Assembly: GCF_019968905.1 (NCBI RefSeq)
Contig: NZ_CP079946.1
Location: 124,001 to 188,000 of the forward strand
Direction: 5' to 3'
DNA: 64,000 bases
From: Corallococcus sp. EGB
Lineage (GTDB): Bacteria; Myxococcota; Myxococcia; Myxococcales; Myxococcaceae
Shown one piece after another: positions 1-9,500 of this stretch (within the stretch, counting starts at the first letter, position 1; every line of letters begins with the position of its first letter). The notes under the pieces are model-generated. The model was given only the letters and a program-made list of their open reading frames with translations, was not told where the DNA came from and did no database searches. Both the position numbers and the translations under genes were made by a program.

Positions 1-1428
1 CACCTGGGGCTCGTCTTCGAGTCGAGCATCGAGCGGCGCCGCCTGCTGCACCTGGCGCCCCACCTGGTGCGGCCGCTGGCCTTCGTCTGGCCCGTGTACG
101 AGGGCGCGCGGGTGCCTCGCTGGAAGCTCAACGCGGGGCTGATGCTGTACGACGCCCTGTCGCTGTTCCGGAACGTGAAGGCGTATCAGCGCCTGTCGCT
201 CAAGCAGGTCATGGAGGCCGAGCCCGGCATCAAGTCCGAGGGGCTCAAGGGCGGCGCGCGCTACTACGACGCGGCCACCGACGACGCGCGCCTCACGCTG
301 GCCAACGCGCTGGGCGCGAGCGAGGCCGGCGCGGTGGTGCTCAACCACGCCTCCGTGAAGCGGCTGGTGCTGGAGGAGGGCAAGGCGAAGGGCGCGGTGG
401 TGGTGGATCACCTCACGGGCCTGGAGCACACCGTGCGCGCTCGCGCCGTGGTCAACGCGACGGGGCCCTGGAGCGATGAGATCCGCCAGCTGGATTCGCA
501 GCAGTCGCGCACGGGCCCCGCGGTCCGTGGCAGCAAGGGCGTGCACATCTCCGTGCCCCGGTCGCGGCTGAACATCGGGGACGCGCTCACGCTCCTGTCC
601 CCCGTGGATGGCCGCGTGATGTTCATCCTGCCCGCGGATGCGTTCACCCTCATCGGCACGACGGAGACGGCCACCCGCGCCCATCCGGCCGAGGTGCGCG
701 CGAGCGAGGCCGATGTGGCCTACCTGCTCTCTTCCGCCAACGCCTTCTTCCCCGACGCGCACCTCACGCGCGAGGACATGGTCAGCGCCTGGGCCGGCAT
801 CCGTCCGCTAGCCGCGAGCGGCTATCACGGCAACAGCGACGCGGGCAGCGCCAGCCGCGAGCACGCCATCGACGTGAGCCCATCCGGCGTGCTGGCCATC
901 AGCGGCGGCAAGCTCACCACCTTCCGGGTCATGGCCCGCGACGTGGTCAACGCCGTGGAGCGCCACCTGGCCCTTCCGCACAAGAAGCCCGTCACCCACG
1001 AGCAGCCCCTGCCGGGCGGCGACCTCCTCAAGCTGGACGCGGAGCTCGCGGCGGCGAAGCAGGAGACCGGGGACGCGGCCACGGGCGAGCACCTGGTGCG
1101 CGCGTACGGCAGCCGCTGGCGCGCGGTGTGGGCGCTCACGCGCGAGACGCCGGCGCTGGCCGAGCCGCTGGTGGACGGCATGCCCTACCGCCGCGCCGAG
1201 GCCGCGTGGGGCGTGACCCATGAGATGGTGCAGACGCTCGCCGACCTGCTCATCCGCCGCCTCAAGGTCGCGTTCGAGACGCGGGACCAGGGCCGCGCCG
1301 CCGCCGTCCGCGCCGCGGAGGTGATGGCGCCGCTCCTGGGCTGGGACGCGGCGGAGACCGAGCGCCAGCTGGCTGCCTACGCCGCGGATGCCCAGCGCAT
1401 CTTCGGCGTGGACCCCTCCGACGCCTGA
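1..1428 (+). CDS. glpD: Glycerol-3-phosphate dehydrogenase, 5' truncated by window edge
   Basis: FAD-dependent oxidation of sn-glycerol 3-phosphate to dihydroxyacetone phosphate, normally at the inner membrane face and feeding electrons to quinone. The frame is open from base 1, and its first codons (HLGLVFESSIERRRLLHLAP) match the part of GlpD that follows the N-terminal FAD motif, so that motif lies outside the window. A GTG at 67 is internal, not the start. Visible family landmarks are LAFVWPVY, the LSLKQVMEAEPGI segment, VVNATGPWSDEI, the glycine-rich ISGGKLTTFRVMA and a helical C-terminal domain. 475 codons are visible, of roughly 500-560 expected. No other glp gene follows, so pathway context is missing. 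High confidence in family. Confidence 0.93.
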   Translation, partial: HLGLVFESSIERRRLLHLAPHLVRPLAFVWPVYEGARVPRWKLNAGLMLYDALSLFRNVKAYQRLSLKQVMEAEPGIKSEGLKGGARYYDAATDDARLTLANALGASEAGAVVLNHASVKRLVLEEGKAKGAVVVDHLTGLEHTVRARAVVNATGPWSDEIRQLDSQQSRTGPAVRGSKGVHISVPRSRLNIGDALTLLSPVDGRVMFILPADAFTLIGTTETATRAHPAEVRASEADVAYLLSSANAFFPDAHLTREDMVSAWAGIRPLAASGYHGNSDAGSASREHAIDVSPSGVLAISGGKLTTFRVMARDVVNAVERHLALPHKKPVTHEQPLPGGDLLKLDAELAAAKQETGDAATGEHLVRAYGSRWRAVWALTRETPALAEPLVDGMPYRRAEAAWGVTHEMVQTLADLLIRRLKVAFETRDQGRAAAVRAAEVMAPLLGWDAAETERQLAAYAADAQRIFGVDPSDA

Positions 1429-1684
1429 CCCCTTGCTGGGAGAAGACGGACCTGGTGCGTCATGAACGCGTCCGGGTGCCGGACAACGAACGGGCGCGCC
1501 CCTTGAGCGTCGGGCGCCTTACGTTGGCTCGGCACCGGATGTCCGTTGGGCGCACGACAGCCGCCCGAGCAGTCGTCCTGCGTCCATGCTTAAATCGCAA
1601 TGGGAACGGGAAGCAGGGTCGCCCCGTTCTTCCCGGCCCTCATTCGGGGGCGAATCACGGCGCGGTTTCCACAGTGGCCGGACG

Positions 1685-1690
1685 AAGGAG
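1685..1690 (+). promoter_or_regulatory. Ribosome binding site deciding the subtilase start
   Basis: AAGGAG nine bases before ATG 1700. It argues against the longer in-frame ORF beginning at 1586, whose extra residues look non-coding. Confidence 0.75.
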
Positions 1691-1699
1691 ATGCACCCC

Positions 1700-3520
1700 A
1701 TGAAGCGTTGGCTTTGGCTTGGGCTCGGGTTGTCCGGACTGGTGGCGAGCGGCTGTGGAAGCGATCCCGACCCTGTCGTCGTCCCGCAGGCGTGTCCGGG
1801 AACCTCGGAGATGTCGCTGCCTTCGACCTCGACGGCGGCCTCCGCGCTGCGCTCGGACACCGGGGACACGGCGGACGGGGTGATCATCACCTACAAGCCG
1901 CAGGTGAGCGCGAAGTCGCTGGCGGCCTCGGAGGACATCGCGACGGCGGTGGAGCGCCAGGGCGGCAGGGTGCGGCGCCGCATCCCGAACATGAACGTGG
2001 TGTCCGCCCACCTGTCGCCGGCGGCCATCGAGGCGCTGAAGCTGCGGCCGGACGTGGTCTCCGTGACGCCCAACCGCCGCGTGCACGCGATGGGGCTGCC
2101 CACGCCTCCGCCGCTCGCGTCGTGGCAGGGCATGTTCAGCACGCAGGGGTCGGTGGGCGAGTACACGGAGGGGCTGAAGCTGGTCCAGGCCCCGCAGGTG
2201 TGGGACGCGAACAACGACGGCATCATCGACCCCGGCGCGCCCACGGGCGAGGGCGTGAAGGTGTGCGTCATCGACAGCGGCTGGGACAGCAAGCACCCGG
2301 AGCTGAAGGCGGCGTTCCTCAAGGGGAAGGACTTCGTCGACAACGACGATGATCCGTCCGACCAGACCGTGTCCCAGGGCACCGTCACGGTGGGCGGCGG
2401 CCACGGCACCCACGTGTCCGCGACCATCCTGGCGCAGTTCGGTCCGGGCACCGGCGGACGCGTGGCGCCCGGGGAGGATCCGAACGGCGTGGTGGGCGTG
2501 GCGCCGGGCGCGTCGCTGCTCGTCGCGCGCGTGCTGGACACGAACGGCGGCGGCAGCACGGACGACGTCATCGCGGCGGTGGACTGGTGCCACTCGCAGG
2601 GGGCGCGGATCGCCTCGCTGTCGCTGGGCGCGCCGGACTCGTCCCCCGTCGAGCAGACCATGTTCGAGAAGGTCTGGGATGGCGGCAACGGCATGCTGTC
2701 CATCGCGGCCAGCGGCAACGACGGCAAGCGCGGCATCTCCTATCCGGCCGGGTACATGCCGTCGGTGATGGCGGTGGGCGCGGTGGACATGCAGGGCAAG
2801 ATCGCGGCCTTCTCCCAGTACGGCCAGGAGCTGTCCGTGGTGGGACCGGGCGTGGGCGTGCTGAGCGCCACGGTGCTGGGGTTGGCGTCGCTGTCCTCGG
2901 TGACCGTGCCGTCGCTGCCCCTCACCTCGTCGCCGCTCACGTACACCGCGCAGGGCTCGTACACGGGCAGGCTGGTCAACTGCGGCCTGGGCGCGGACCG
3001 CGCGGCGTGCGGCGCGGCCGCCACCTGCGAGGGCTTCGTCGCCTACGTGGACCGCGGCGACCTGTTCTTCGAGGAGAAGGCTCGCAACGTCATCCAGGCC
3101 GGCGCTCGCGCGGTCATCATCGGCAACAACGTGGAGGATGACGGCGACGGCACCTTCACGCTGGGCTCCGCGAACGACCACTGGGTGCCCACGGTGTCGG
3201 TGTCCATGGCGTCCGGTACGGCCCTCAAGAAGCTGATCGGTCAGGAGGTGACGGTGAACGTCACCGGCCTGGACTACCAGCGCGAGTCCGGCACCTCCAT
3301 GGCCACCCCGCACGTGTCGGGCGTCGCCGCGCTGGTGTTCAGCGCCCGTCCGGACCTGACGGCCGCGCACGTGCGCGCGGTGCTGGAGAAGACGGCGCTG
3401 GACGACACGGCGGTGCCGGGCAAGGACGAGAAGTACGGCTACGGCCTGGTGCAGGCGGTCAAGGCCGTGCAGCTGGCGCGCTCGCTGCCCCCGGGAGGCG
3501 GTCCGCTCCCGCTGCCGTGA
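1700..3520 (+). CDS. S8 subtilisin-like serine protease, lipoprotein, with PA-type insert
   Basis: Secreted, lipid-anchored peptidase of 606 aa. I chose ATG 1700 over upstream in-frame starts because AAGGAG (1685-1690) sits 9 bases before it and because the protein then begins with a lipoprotein signal (MKRWLWLGLGLSGLVASGC). Order: a propeptide-like inhibitor domain (about 45-130), then a subtilase domain with Asp192 in VIDSG, His235 in GGHGTHV and Ser533 in GTSMATP. Between His and Ser, about residues 425-515, lies a protease-associated-type insert carrying three cysteines. A paralog with the same plan lies at 55682-57433. A strong terminator follows at 3549. Substrates are unknown; nutrient scavenging or predation is inference. 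Confidence 0.93.
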   Translation: MKRWLWLGLGLSGLVASGCGSDPDPVVVPQACPGTSEMSLPSTSTAASALRSDTGDTADGVIITYKPQVSAKSLAASEDIATAVERQGGRVRRRIPNMNVVSAHLSPAAIEALKLRPDVVSVTPNRRVHAMGLPTPPPLASWQGMFSTQGSVGEYTEGLKLVQAPQVWDANNDGIIDPGAPTGEGVKVCVIDSGWDSKHPELKAAFLKGKDFVDNDDDPSDQTVSQGTVTVGGGHGTHVSATILAQFGPGTGGRVAPGEDPNGVVGVAPGASLLVARVLDTNGGGSTDDVIAAVDWCHSQGARIASLSLGAPDSSPVEQTMFEKVWDGGNGMLSIAASGNDGKRGISYPAGYMPSVMAVGAVDMQGKIAAFSQYGQELSVVGPGVGVLSATVLGLASLSSVTVPSLPLTSSPLTYTAQGSYTGRLVNCGLGADRAACGAAATCEGFVAYVDRGDLFFEEKARNVIQAGARAVIIGNNVEDDGDGTFTLGSANDHWVPTVSVSMASGTALKKLIGQEVTVNVTGLDYQRESGTSMATPHVSGVAALVFSARPDLTAAHVRAVLEKTALDDTAVPGKDEKYGYGLVQAVKAVQLARSLPPGGGPLPLP

Positions 3521-3548
3521 CGGCGCGTGTCGGTGCGCTCGTGGCGCT

Positions 3549-3593
3549 GACGCCCCCGCGTCCCATTTCGTGGGACCGGGGGCGTCCTCTTTT
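3549..3593 (+). terminator. Intrinsic terminator after the subtilase
   Basis: GACGCCCCCG/CGGGGGCGTC extended by TCCCA/TGGGA with one bulged C, a TTTCG loop, then CTCTTTT. This is about 15 base pairs with a T-rich tail, 28 bases after the stop at 3520 and before the next gene at 3715. Confidence 0.85.
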
Positions 3594-3714
3594 CCAAAAG
3601 CAGGCGCCGTGTCGTGGGGTGGTGGGCCGGGCGGGCGGGCAGGCGCCATGCTTCCGGGTCGGTGGTTCTCGCGGTGTGAGCACGCACCTTCCCTGATGGG
3701 GAGGCGCGCCGGGC

Positions 3715-4386
3715 ATGAAGCGAGACACGTGGCTGGGATTGGGCATCGCGGGCGTGGCCTGCCTGTTGATGTGCGCTGGGGCGCAGTCAGGCGGCATGGC
3801 GGATGACGCGACATCCGAGGAGACCGCGGCCTCGCAGGCTCCGGCGACGCCCACGGCTCCGGTGGCGGCGCCTCCACGGCAGCAACCGGCGACGGGCGGA
3901 TCCGGGACGAACCCTCAGACCCCCGCTGGCATGGCGCCCGCGCAGGGCGCTCCCTCGCAAGGAACCGCGACCCGGAATGCAACCCCTGGGGAGAGCCCTC
4001 CCGCGAATCCGAACCCCCCCAACCCGGAGGCGAACGCGGGCACTGGCGGCACGGGCAATACGGGCACGGGGCCTCCCACGGCGGCGACGCCTCCTCCCTC
4101 CGGCGCGCCGCCAGGCGTCGCGGTGGTGGACGCCATCTACCGGGGCTCGGTGCGCTCCGTGTCTCCCACGGAGGTCGTCATCGACAACGCGGGCTCGCGG
4201 CTGCCGCTGGAGATCAGCGCCCAGACGCGCATCCTCCGCGATGGGGAGAGAATCAGCGCGACGCAGCTCAAGGAGGGCGAGCGCGTGCGCGCCACCGTGA
4301 ACCTGGTGGGCCGCAGCCACACGCGGGAGATCGCCGTGCTGACCGGCGACGAGGCCCGCCGCGACGCCGAGACGCGGCGACGGTGA
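3715..4386 (+). CDS. Secreted protein with Pro/Thr/Gly-rich linker and DUF5666-like C-terminal domain
   Basis: 223 aa. ATG 3715 has GGGGAGG (3698-3704) ten bases upstream. An N-terminal signal-like segment (MKRDTWLGLGIAGVACLLMC) could be an ordinary signal peptide or a weak lipobox. Residues about 25-140 are low complexity, rich in Ala, Thr, Pro, Gly and Asn, like an extended periplasmic or surface tether. The last 80 residues (IYRGSVRSVSPTEVVI, then TRILRDGERISATQLKEG) resemble the small beta-barrel DUF5666 type seen in secreted proteins. No catalytic residues are recognisable. It stands alone after a terminator. Domain assignment is tentative; export is more secure. Confidence 0.65.
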   Translation: MKRDTWLGLGIAGVACLLMCAGAQSGGMADDATSEETAASQAPATPTAPVAAPPRQQPATGGSGTNPQTPAGMAPAQGAPSQGTATRNATPGESPPANPNPPNPEANAGTGGTGNTGTGPPTAATPPPSGAPPGVAVVDAIYRGSVRSVSPTEVVIDNAGSRLPLEISAQTRILRDGERISATQLKEGERVRATVNLVGRSHTREIAVLTGDEARRDAETRRR

Positions 4387-4434
4387 CGTCAGCCGTGTGG
4401 CACCGCCCGCGTCACCCGGGCGGAGGTTTCCACC

Positions 4435-4644
4435 ATGACGGTCTACGACCGGTACCGAACCCTGTTGCACAAACTGGCCCTCGTTCGCGCCCGCGCGCCG
4501 GGAGGGGATTCACCCGAGGCCGACGCGCTGCTCGACGCGATGGACGAGGCCTGGGACGCGCTGTCCGACGGTGAGCGCGCCGCCATGGAGCGCGAGCGCG
4601 CCCGGCTGGCCCTGGCTTCCGAGCCGCGTGCCGTGCCCGCGTGA
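4435..4644 (+). CDS. Small hypothetical protein, 69 aa
   Basis: A good ribosome site, GGAGG (4422-4426), lies eight bases before ATG 4435. The product is charged and mostly helical (RYRTLLHKLALVRAR, then a Glu/Arg-rich second helix) with no signal peptide or membrane segment. Codon use matches its neighbours, so it is probably real. I recognise no family. It ends three bases before a perfect hairpin shared with the convergent gene at 4655. Confidence 0.6.
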   Translation: MTVYDRYRTLLHKLALVRARAPGGDSPEADALLDAMDEAWDALSDGERAAMERERARLALASEPRAVPA

Positions 4645-4667
4645 CGCGCGGGTTTCACTCCCGCGCG
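4645..4667. terminator. Bidirectional hairpin between convergent genes
   Basis: CGCGCGGG, a 7-base loop TTTCACT, then CCCGCGCG: a perfect 8-bp stem starting directly after the stop at 4642-4644. The stop codon of the minus-strand gene (4655-4657) lies in the loop. There is no U-tract, so factor-independent termination is uncertain. Confidence 0.45.
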
Positions 4668-5266
4668 GAGCCCATGGGCGCGCCCGTGGGCCCCTGGGGA
4701 AGGCGCGGAGAGGGCCGGGACGGTGGCAGCCCCCGCCGCTGGCGCTGACGCCACACCGCCCGCGAGTAGTCCACCACCGACGCCAGCGACAGCAGCGCGA
4801 CGAGCGCCACGAGCGGCCGCACCAGCGGCGGGTAGAGCAGCACGCACAGCAACGCCGCGAGCTGCAGCGTGGTGACGACCTTGCCCAGCATTCGCGCCTT
4901 GAGCTCGACGGCGCGCATGTCCGGCCGGATCCTCGCGACGATGAAGCCGATGGCGGTGCCGATGTCGCGCAGGAGCAGCAGCGTCAGCTCCACCGGGTCG
5001 ATGAGCCCGTCCAGCAGACACACGATGAAGGCCGTCACCATGAAGGCGCGGTCCGCCACCGGGTCGATGAGCGCCCCCAGCCGCGTGACCAGCCCCCGGT
5101 GCCGGGCAATCCAGCCGTCCAGGAAGTCCGTCGCCGCCGCCGCCACCACCAGCAAGGCCCGCACACGCAGGTCCGACACCGCGATGAACGCCGCGGCGAG
5201 CGGCAGTCGCGACAGGGACAGCGTATTGAGCAGCACGAGGCTTGCCCGACGGTGCATGGCTTTCAA
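4655..5266 (-). CDS. CDP-alcohol phosphatidyltransferase family protein
   Basis: Integral membrane enzyme, 203 aa, that would transfer a phosphatidyl group from a CDP-linked donor to an alcohol acceptor in phospholipid synthesis. The full signature D-x2-D-G-x2-A-R-x8-G-x3-D-x3-D is visible starting at DFLDGWIAR, with the last two aspartates in ALIDPVAD. Several hydrophobic helices follow, then an Arg/Pro-rich cytoplasmic tail. The length matches PgsA-like members, but the acceptor (glycerol phosphate, inositol or other) cannot be read from sequence. It is not in an operon; it converges with the 69-aa gene. Confidence 0.88.
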   Translation of the reverse strand: MKAMHRRASLVLLNTLSLSRLPLAAAFIAVSDLRVRALLVVAAAATDFLDGWIARHRGLVTRLGALIDPVADRAFMVTAFIVCLLDGLIDPVELTLLLLRDIGTAIGFIVARIRPDMRAVELKARMLGKVVTTLQLAALLCVLLYPPLVRPLVALVALLSLASVVDYSRAVWRQRQRRGLPPSRPSPRLPQGPTGAPMGSARE

Positions 5267-5439
5267 AAGGTAGTGCTCGGTCCCCGGCGCGCACCTGCCC
5301 GCCGCGGCGAGCGTCCAGCGAAGAACTCCCCTGATACCCTCGCTGATCCACCCCTGGCCACGGACCCTGGATTCCGTGTGCGGTGTCCCAGGACCATGCC
5401 CGGGAATCCGCCCGGCCCGCTTCCCCTGGAGCCCGCCCC

Positions 5440-6342
5440 TTGAACGCGTTGGGACCCGTCCGCGCCCTGCTGGCCCTGGCCACCCTGTCCGCCATCGCGC
5501 TGCCCCTGGTGAGCTGCGAAGCGGCCGGCCGGGCGAAGGCCGCGCCCCGCGCCCCCTCGGCGGAGGAGCGGACGCGCTACCCGTGGCTTCCCGCGTCCGT
5601 CCGGGTGCGCTCGCTGGAGGAGACGTTCGCGCCGCCCGAGGGCTACACGCGCGTGCCCCTGGAGGCGGGGTCGTTCGGGGCCTGGCTGCGCGGACTGCCC
5701 CTGCGCCCCGAGGGCACCCCCGTGCGCGACTTCCAGGGCCAGACGGTGCTGGCGGCGTCCGACGCCCGGCTCGCGGCGGTCGCGGAGCTGGACGTGGGCA
5801 CCGCGGACCTCCAGCAGTGCGCGGACTCCATCCTGCGCCTGCACGCGGAGTGGCGCTGGGCGTCCGGCCACCCGGAGCGCATCGCCTACCGGTTCACCAG
5901 CGGCCACCTGGCGTCCTGGCCCCGGTACGCGGCCGGGGAGCGGGCGCGCGTGTCCGGTGCGAAGGTGACGTGGGTGCCGGGCAGCGCGGCGGCGGACAGC
6001 TCACGGGCGGCCTTCCGCAACTACCTGGAGCTGCTCTTCACCTACGCGGGCACCCTGTCGCTTCAAGCAGAGGGCGCCCGGCCCCCGCGGGAGCAGCCGC
6101 GCCCCGGGGACTTCTTCGTCCTGGGGGGCAGCCCCGGCCATACGGTGCTCGTGCTGGACGTGGCCACCAACGCGAAGGGAGAACGGGTGGCGCTGGTGGG
6201 CCAGGGCTTCACCCCCGCGCAGGACTTCCACGTCCTGGCGGGGAAGGACGGGCCCTGGTTCCCGCTGGAGGGGGAGCGCCTGGCGACGCCCTTCTGGGCG
6301 CCCTTCCCCATGACGTCCCTGCGCCGCCTGCCATCCCCCTGA
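5440..6342 (+). CDS. DUF4846 family lipoprotein
   Basis: About 300 aa. The frame is open from GTG 5383, but a TTG at 5440 preceded by TGGAG gives a clean signal sequence (LNALGPVRALLALATLSAIA, then LPLVSC, a lipobox), so I prefer 5440. Family landmarks are YPWLP near the start, FGAWLRGLPLRPEGTPV, DVGTADLQQCADSILRLHAEW, YRFTSGH, and GDFFVLGGSPGHTVLVLDVA near the C-terminus. The family's biochemistry is not established to my knowledge. The protein is likely periplasmic or outer-membrane attached. It is a single gene with no close partner. Confidence 0.8.
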   Translation: MNALGPVRALLALATLSAIALPLVSCEAAGRAKAAPRAPSAEERTRYPWLPASVRVRSLEETFAPPEGYTRVPLEAGSFGAWLRGLPLRPEGTPVRDFQGQTVLAASDARLAAVAELDVGTADLQQCADSILRLHAEWRWASGHPERIAYRFTSGHLASWPRYAAGERARVSGAKVTWVPGSAAADSSRAAFRNYLELLFTYAGTLSLQAEGARPPREQPRPGDFFVLGGSPGHTVLVLDVATNAKGERVALVGQGFTPAQDFHVLAGKDGPWFPLEGERLATPFWAPFPMTSLRRLPSP

Positions 6343-6594
6343 GGGGTGAAACGTGAAACACGGTCGAGCTGCGGCCGGGCGGGCGCCCTCCCGGTGTTCC
6401 CCCACACGGACGGGCAGGCGGAGAACAAGAGGGGCTCCAAGGGTTCTGCTGGAATCGACGGGAGGGAGGAGGCAGGTTGCGGCGCGGAGTGTTGTCCTGC
6501 AATCAACGGGGACGCATCGAAGCCGGGCCCGTCCTCCCCCCACGTGTCTGACAGCCTAAAGGGGAAGCGGCGTTTGCCTCCCCGAGCCTCGACC

Positions 6595-9500
6595 ATGTCC
6601 TCCGCCGCCGCGCCCCTGCCCACGTCCTCCCCCAGGGCCAGCATCCTCATCGTCGACGACACGCCGGCTCACCTGCTGGCGCTGGAGGGCATCCTCGCGC
6701 CGTTGGGGCAGCGGCTGGTGCGCGCCACCTCCGGGCGTGAGGCCCTGCGGCGCGTGCTGGACGCGGACTTCGCCGCCGTCCTGATGGACATGAACCTGGG
6801 CGACATGACGGGCGTGGAGGTGCTGAGCCTCCTGCGCGAGCGTGAGCGCAACCGGCGCACGCCCGTGCTGCTGATGACCGCGGGCGACGGGGATGAGAAG
6901 GAGTGGCTGGCGGCATACGCGCACGGCGCGGTGGACTACCTGCGCAAGCCGCTGCGGCCGGAGATCCTGCTGGCGAAGGTGTCGATGTTCGTGGAGCTGC
7001 ACCTGGCGCGCGAGGCCGTGCAGCGGCGTGAGGAGGCCCTGCGCGAGCGCGAGCGCCACGCCCTGGAGGCCGTCCACCGCGAGCGGCTGCACGCGTTCCT
7101 CATGCAGGCCCCGGTGGGCATCTCCATCACGCGCGGGCCGGACTTCGTCTTCGAGCTGGCGAACCCCTACTACGAGCTGCTGGTGGGCCGGCGGGTGACG
7201 CCGGGCCAGACGCTGGTGGACGCGTTCCCGGAGATGGCGTCGCAGCCGGAGGTGATGGAGGTGCTGCGCGGGGTGATGCGCACGAAGCAGCCCTTCGTGC
7301 GGCCGGAGTTCGAGGTGGAGCTGGAGCGCGACGGGCGGAGGGACTCCGTCTTCTTCAACGTCATCTACCACCCGATGGTGGAGATGGACGGCACCGCGTC
7401 CGGCATCATCACCCTGGCCACGGACGTGACGGAGTTCGTGCGCGCGCGCCGGCACACGGAGGCGCTCACGCAGGACCTGCAACGGCAGCAGGTCGCGCTG
7501 GCGGACAGCGAGCAGCGCCTGCGCCTGGCGCTGACGGCGACCCAGCTGGGCACCTTCGACATGGACGTGGTGACGGGCGCGCTCAAGTGGGACGCGCGCT
7601 GCAAGGCGCTCTTCGGCCTGCCGCCCGAAGCGGAGTCGTCCTACGAGCTGTTCCTCGCGGGCCTGCACCCGGAGGACCGGGACGCCGTGCAGCGCGCGGT
7701 GGCGCTCAGCTGGGACCCCAGCGGCAGGGGCGACTACGACGTGGCCTACCGCACCGTGGGCCTGAAGGACGGCGTGGAGCGCTGGGTGCGCGCCACGGGC
7801 CGCACGTACTTCCAGGACGGCGAGCCGGTGCGCTTCGTGGGCACCGTGCAGGACATCACCGCGCGCAAGCGCGCCGACGCGGAGCGGGCCCGGCTGATGG
7901 CGAGCGAGCTGCGCCGCACCGAGCAGCTGCGCGGCCTGTCGCGCGCGAGCCTGGCCCTCAACGCGGCCGGCAGCGTGCCGGCCATCCTGGACCTGGTGAC
8001 GCTCAAGGCGCGCAAGCTGATTGGCGCGAACCAGTCCTTCGTGCAGGTGGCGGACGGCCGTGACGCCCCGCCGCTCGCCGCGCTGTCGGCGGTGGACCAC
8101 GCGCCGACGGAGCCGGACGCCGCCCGGGTGCCGGTGGACGAGCGCGGCCTCTTCGCCCGGGTGTGCCAGGAGAACCGGCCGCTGCGCCTGACGCGCGAGG
8201 AGTTGCGCCGGCACCCGGCCTACGCGGAAGCGCCCCCCGCCCCTCCGCCCGCGCTGCCCTTGAAGGGCTTCCTCGCGGTGCCGCTGGTGGGCCACGACGG
8301 CCGCAACCTGGGCCTGGTGCAGGTGTCCGACAAGGTGGAGGGCGACTTCGACGCGGAGGACGAGACCATCGCCGTGCAGCTGGCGCAGATGGCCAGCGTG
8401 GCGCTGGAGAACGCGCGCCTGTACGAGACGGCGCAGGCCGAGCGGCGCAACCTGTTCGCGGTGCTCAAGCAGCTGCCCGCCGCCATCTCCGTGCTGCGCG
8501 GGCCGGAGTTCGTCTTCGAGATGGCCAACGACCTGCGCTTGAAGCTCACCGGTTCCCGGCCGCTGCTGGGGCTGCCCGTGCGCCAGGCGCTGCCGGAGCT
8601 GAGCGGACAGGGCCAGCTCGCCCAGCTGGAGGCGGTCTACCGCACCGGCGAGACCTACCGCGGCAACGAGGTGCCCATGCGCCTGGGCCGCGACGTGGGG
8701 CAGGAGGGGCCCGAGGGCTACTTCAACCTCACCTTCCAGCCGCTGCGCAACGCGGAGGGCAAGGTGGACGGCATCGTCTCCGTGTCCTGGGAGGTGACGG
8801 AGCAGGTGCTGGCGCGCCGGCGCATCGAGGCGCTGGCCGCGGAGCTGAAGGAGCGCGAGCAGCAGTTCCGCACGCTGGCGGACTCCATCCCCCAGCTGGC
8901 GTGGATGGCGGAGCCGGACGGGCGCCTCTTCTGGTTCAACCAGCGCTGGTACGACTACACCGGGGCCACGGTCGGGCAGGCGGGCCAGAAGGACTGGAAC
9001 GACCTCATCGACCCGGAGGACGCCGGGCGCGTGCTGGAGCACTTCAACGCGGCCCTTCGCGAGGGGACGCTGTGGGAGGACCAGTTCCGCCTGCGCCGCG
9101 CGGACGGCAGCTACCGCTGGTTCCTGTCGCGCGCCATGCCCGTGCGGGATGGCGAGGGGCGAATCGCCCGCTGGTTCGGCACCAACACGGACATCGACGA
9201 CGAGCGCCGGACGCTGGAGAGCCTCAAGCAGGCGGAGGAGGAAATCCGCCACCTCAACACCGGCCTGGAGAAGCGCGTGCGCGAGCGCACCGCCCAGTTG
9301 CAGGAGGCGAACAAGGAGCTGGAGTCCTTCAGCTACTCCGTGTCGCACGACCTGCGCGCGCCGCTGCGCCACATCACCGGCTTCGCGCAGCTGTTGGAGC
9401 GGCGGGCCGGGGCGAAGCTGGATGACGTGTCGCGCGGCTACCTGTCCACCATCGCGGGCGCGGCGAAGCAGGGCGGCACGCTGGTGGACGACCTGCTCGC

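Noticed and set aside
1655-3982. Long minus-strand ORF opposite the subtilase
   Set aside because: Arg/His/Gly-rich shadow of GC-biased third positions; no start signal or domain.
6346-6594. N-terminal extension of the histidine kinase
   Set aside because: Composition looks non-coding and no family similarity begins before the receiver domain.
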